Below, one piece after another: positions 62,770 to 64,000 of a DNA stretch of 64,000 nt (positions are counted from its first letter, which is position 1; each line of letters starts with the position of its first letter). The stretch comes from Rhodobacter sp. SGA-6-6 (GTDB lineage: Bacteria; Pseudomonadota; Alphaproteobacteria; Rhodobacterales; Rhodobacteraceae), in assembly GCF_011043545.1 (NCBI RefSeq), contig NZ_JAAKGP010000002.1:186001-250000 (forward strand), in the 5' to 3' direction. The translations under genes were made by a program, and so were the position numbers. The notes beneath the pieces are model-generated. The model ran no database searches and had not been told where the DNA came from. It worked only from the letters and a program-made list of their open reading frames with translations.

Positions 62770-64000
62770 TCAGGCCAGCCAGCACTTCGACGGCGCGCGG
62801 TAGTTCATCATCTCGGCGTTGGGATCGTCCACCCAGCCGCCGAGCGCGTCGCTGACACCGGCGACGAATTCGTTGAACATCGGCAGGATCAGGCCGCCCT
62901 CGTCGCGGACGATATGGGCCATCTCGGAATACATGCCCTTGCGCTTGTCCTGGTCCAGCTCGGCCCGCGCCGCCATCAGCAGCTCGTCGAACTTGGCGTT
63001 CTTGAACTTGGTGTCGTTCCATTCCGCCGTGGACAGATAGGCGGTGGAATACATCTGGTCCTGCACCGGCCGGCCGCCCCAGTAGCTGGCGCAGAACGGC
63101 TCGACGTTCCAGACGTTGGTCCAGTAGCCGTCGTCCGGTTCCAGCTGCACCTGCAGCGGGATGCCGGCGGCCTGCGCCGAGGCCGCGAAGAGGTTGGCCG
63201 CATCCACCGCACCGGGGAAGGCGCCGGGCGCCGTGCGCATGATGATCGGGCTGCCGTCGTGGCCGGACTTGTCGTAATATTCCTTGGCCTTGGCCGCGTC
63301 GTATTCGCGCTGCTCGATGCTGTCGTCGAACAGCGGATAGGCCGCGTTGATCGGGAAGTCGTTGCCGACCGAGCCGAGCCCGCCGAGGATCTTGTCCACC
63401 ATCTCCTGCCGCTTGATGCCGTATTTCAGCGCCATCCGCAGGTCGTTGTTGTCGAAGGGCGCCTTGTCCACATGCATGATGAAGACATAATGCCCGCGGC
63501 CCACCGCGCGGCGCACCTGCACCCCGGGCGCGCCCTTCAGCAGTTCCACGATCTTCGGGTCCACCCGGTTGATCATGTGGACCTGCCCCGCCTGCAGCGC
63601 GGCCGTCCGGGCGGTGTTGTCGTTGATCGACAGGATCTCGACCTCGTCGGCATGGCCGGTGTTGGGGTCGAAGTAGTTGGGGTTCTTCTTGTAGGCGTAG
63701 CGGACGCCCGGCTCGAAGGTTTCCAGGATATAGGGGCCGGCGCCGATCCCCGCGGTCGGGTTGTCGTAGCCGCCGCCGGGCTGGATGATCAGGTGGTAGT
63801 CGGTCAGCAGGTAGGGAAGGTCGGCGGAAGGCGCTTCCAGCGTCAGCTCCAGCTTGTCGCCCTCGGCCTTCATCTCGGCGATGCCCTTGACGATCCCCAG
63901 CGCGCCGGATTGCGCATTCTCGTCGGTGTGGCGTTTGTAGGTCGCCATCACGTCCTCGGCCGTCACCGTCTGGCCGTTGGAGAATTCCACGCCCTGGCGG
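62770..64000 (-). CDS. Oligopeptide ABC transporter substrate-binding protein (5' end outside window)
   Basis: The frame runs off the right end, so the first residues and signal peptide are missing; about 409 residues are visible. The SBP_bac_5 pattern is clear: WRQGVEFSNGQTVTAEDVMAT-type start (continuing RQGVEFSNGQ upstream of 63990), VRRAVGRGHYVFIMHVDKAPF and DLRMALKYGIKRQEMVD. It delivers peptides, or possibly nickel, opines or glycosides, to the permeases encoded downstream. The ligand cannot be predicted. Confidence 0.92.
   Translation of the reverse strand, partial: RQGVEFSNGQTVTAEDVMATYKRHTDENAQSGALGIVKGIAEMKAEGDKLELTLEAPSADLPYLLTDYHLIIQPGGGYDNPTAGIGAGPYILETFEPGVRYAYKKNPNYFDPNTGHADEVEILSINDNTARTAALQAGQVHMINRVDPKIVELLKGAPGVQVRRAVGRGHYVFIMHVDKAPFDNNDLRMALKYGIKRQEMVDKILGGLGSVGNDFPINAAYPLFDDSIEQREYDAAKAKEYYDKSGHDGSPIIMRTAPGAFPGAVDAANLFAASAQAAGIPLQVQLEPDDGYWTNVWNVEPFCASYWGGRPVQDQMYSTAYLSTAEWNDTKFKNAKFDELLMAARAELDQDKRKGMYSEMAHIVRDEGGLILPMFNEFVAGVSDALGGWVDDPNAEMMNYRAPSKCWLA

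Overview
This 64 kb window is a high-GC alphaproteobacterial chromosome segment, most likely from the family Rhodobacteraceae (Rhodobacter/Cereibacter/Tabrizicola/Paracoccus-like). The main evidence is gene order. hemC, hemE and hemF lie close to ccoGHIS, ccoNOQP, a universal stress protein gene, fnrL and hemN, which is the arrangement known from Rhodobacter sphaeroides. A class I lysyl-tRNA synthetase and an irr gene divergent from fabA-fabB-fabI fit the same group. No rRNA, tRNA, CRISPR array, phage cluster or plasmid function was seen. Nearly all genes are ordinary chromosomal genes.

Layout. 1-0.85 kb: end of an FtsX-type permease gene. 0.9-14.3 kb: heme genes hemC, hemE and hemF among a kinase-like gene, small membrane and lipoprotein genes, an SDR with an altered active site, rsmC-like, clpS, a HAD phosphatase, a DacA-SPOR carboxypeptidase and an FAH-family gene. 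14.3-25.9 kb: the microaerobic respiration block ccoS-I-H-G and ccoP-Q-O-N on the minus strand, then usp, fnrL and hemN, with four FNR-type boxes. 26-31 kb: a secreted trypsin-like protease, dgkA, nfuA, tsaB and rimI. 31-36 kb: a BMP-type nucleoside ABC transporter. 36-41 kb: phoH, a paired lipoprotein/OmpA-like gene couple, miaB, a glycosyltransferase-like gene and a DUF72 gene. 41-44.6 kb: irr and the unsaturated fatty acid genes fabA, fabB and fabI. 44.6-56 kb: a SulP transporter, a PNPOx-like gene, a large beta-helix protein resembling gene-transfer-agent head spikes, lysK, a TerB-like gene, dacB, nadD and ettA. 56-59 kb: a broken REP-associated transposase (RAYT), two tiny membrane proteins, cspA, a pseudo-receiver, a class II aldolase and a phosphodiesterase-like gene. 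59-64 kb: a dipeptide/oligopeptide ABC transporter, running off the end.

How genes work together. HemC and HemE act in the common tetrapyrrole pathway. HemF (O2-dependent) and HemN (radical SAM, O2-independent) let heme synthesis run at any oxygen level. FnrL senses low oxygen and is predicted to control hemN, fnrL itself, usp, ccoNOQP and ccoGHIS. The cbb3 oxidase uses the heme, and CcoI/CcoG/CcoH/CcoS mature it.

The most unusual signal is in the intergenic DNA. Seven loci carry a 20-23 nt palindrome, most headed by GTAG and most often set in inverted pairs. One copy lies inside the RAYT reading frame, a pair ends that gene, and three genes take their stop codon from a copy. A second, much longer (~220 nt) four-hairpin repeat occurs at 2.7 kb and 28.6 kb, with a remnant at 26.0 kb. 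Other palindromes include a run of three perfect ones with GCGC centres at 59.3 kb.
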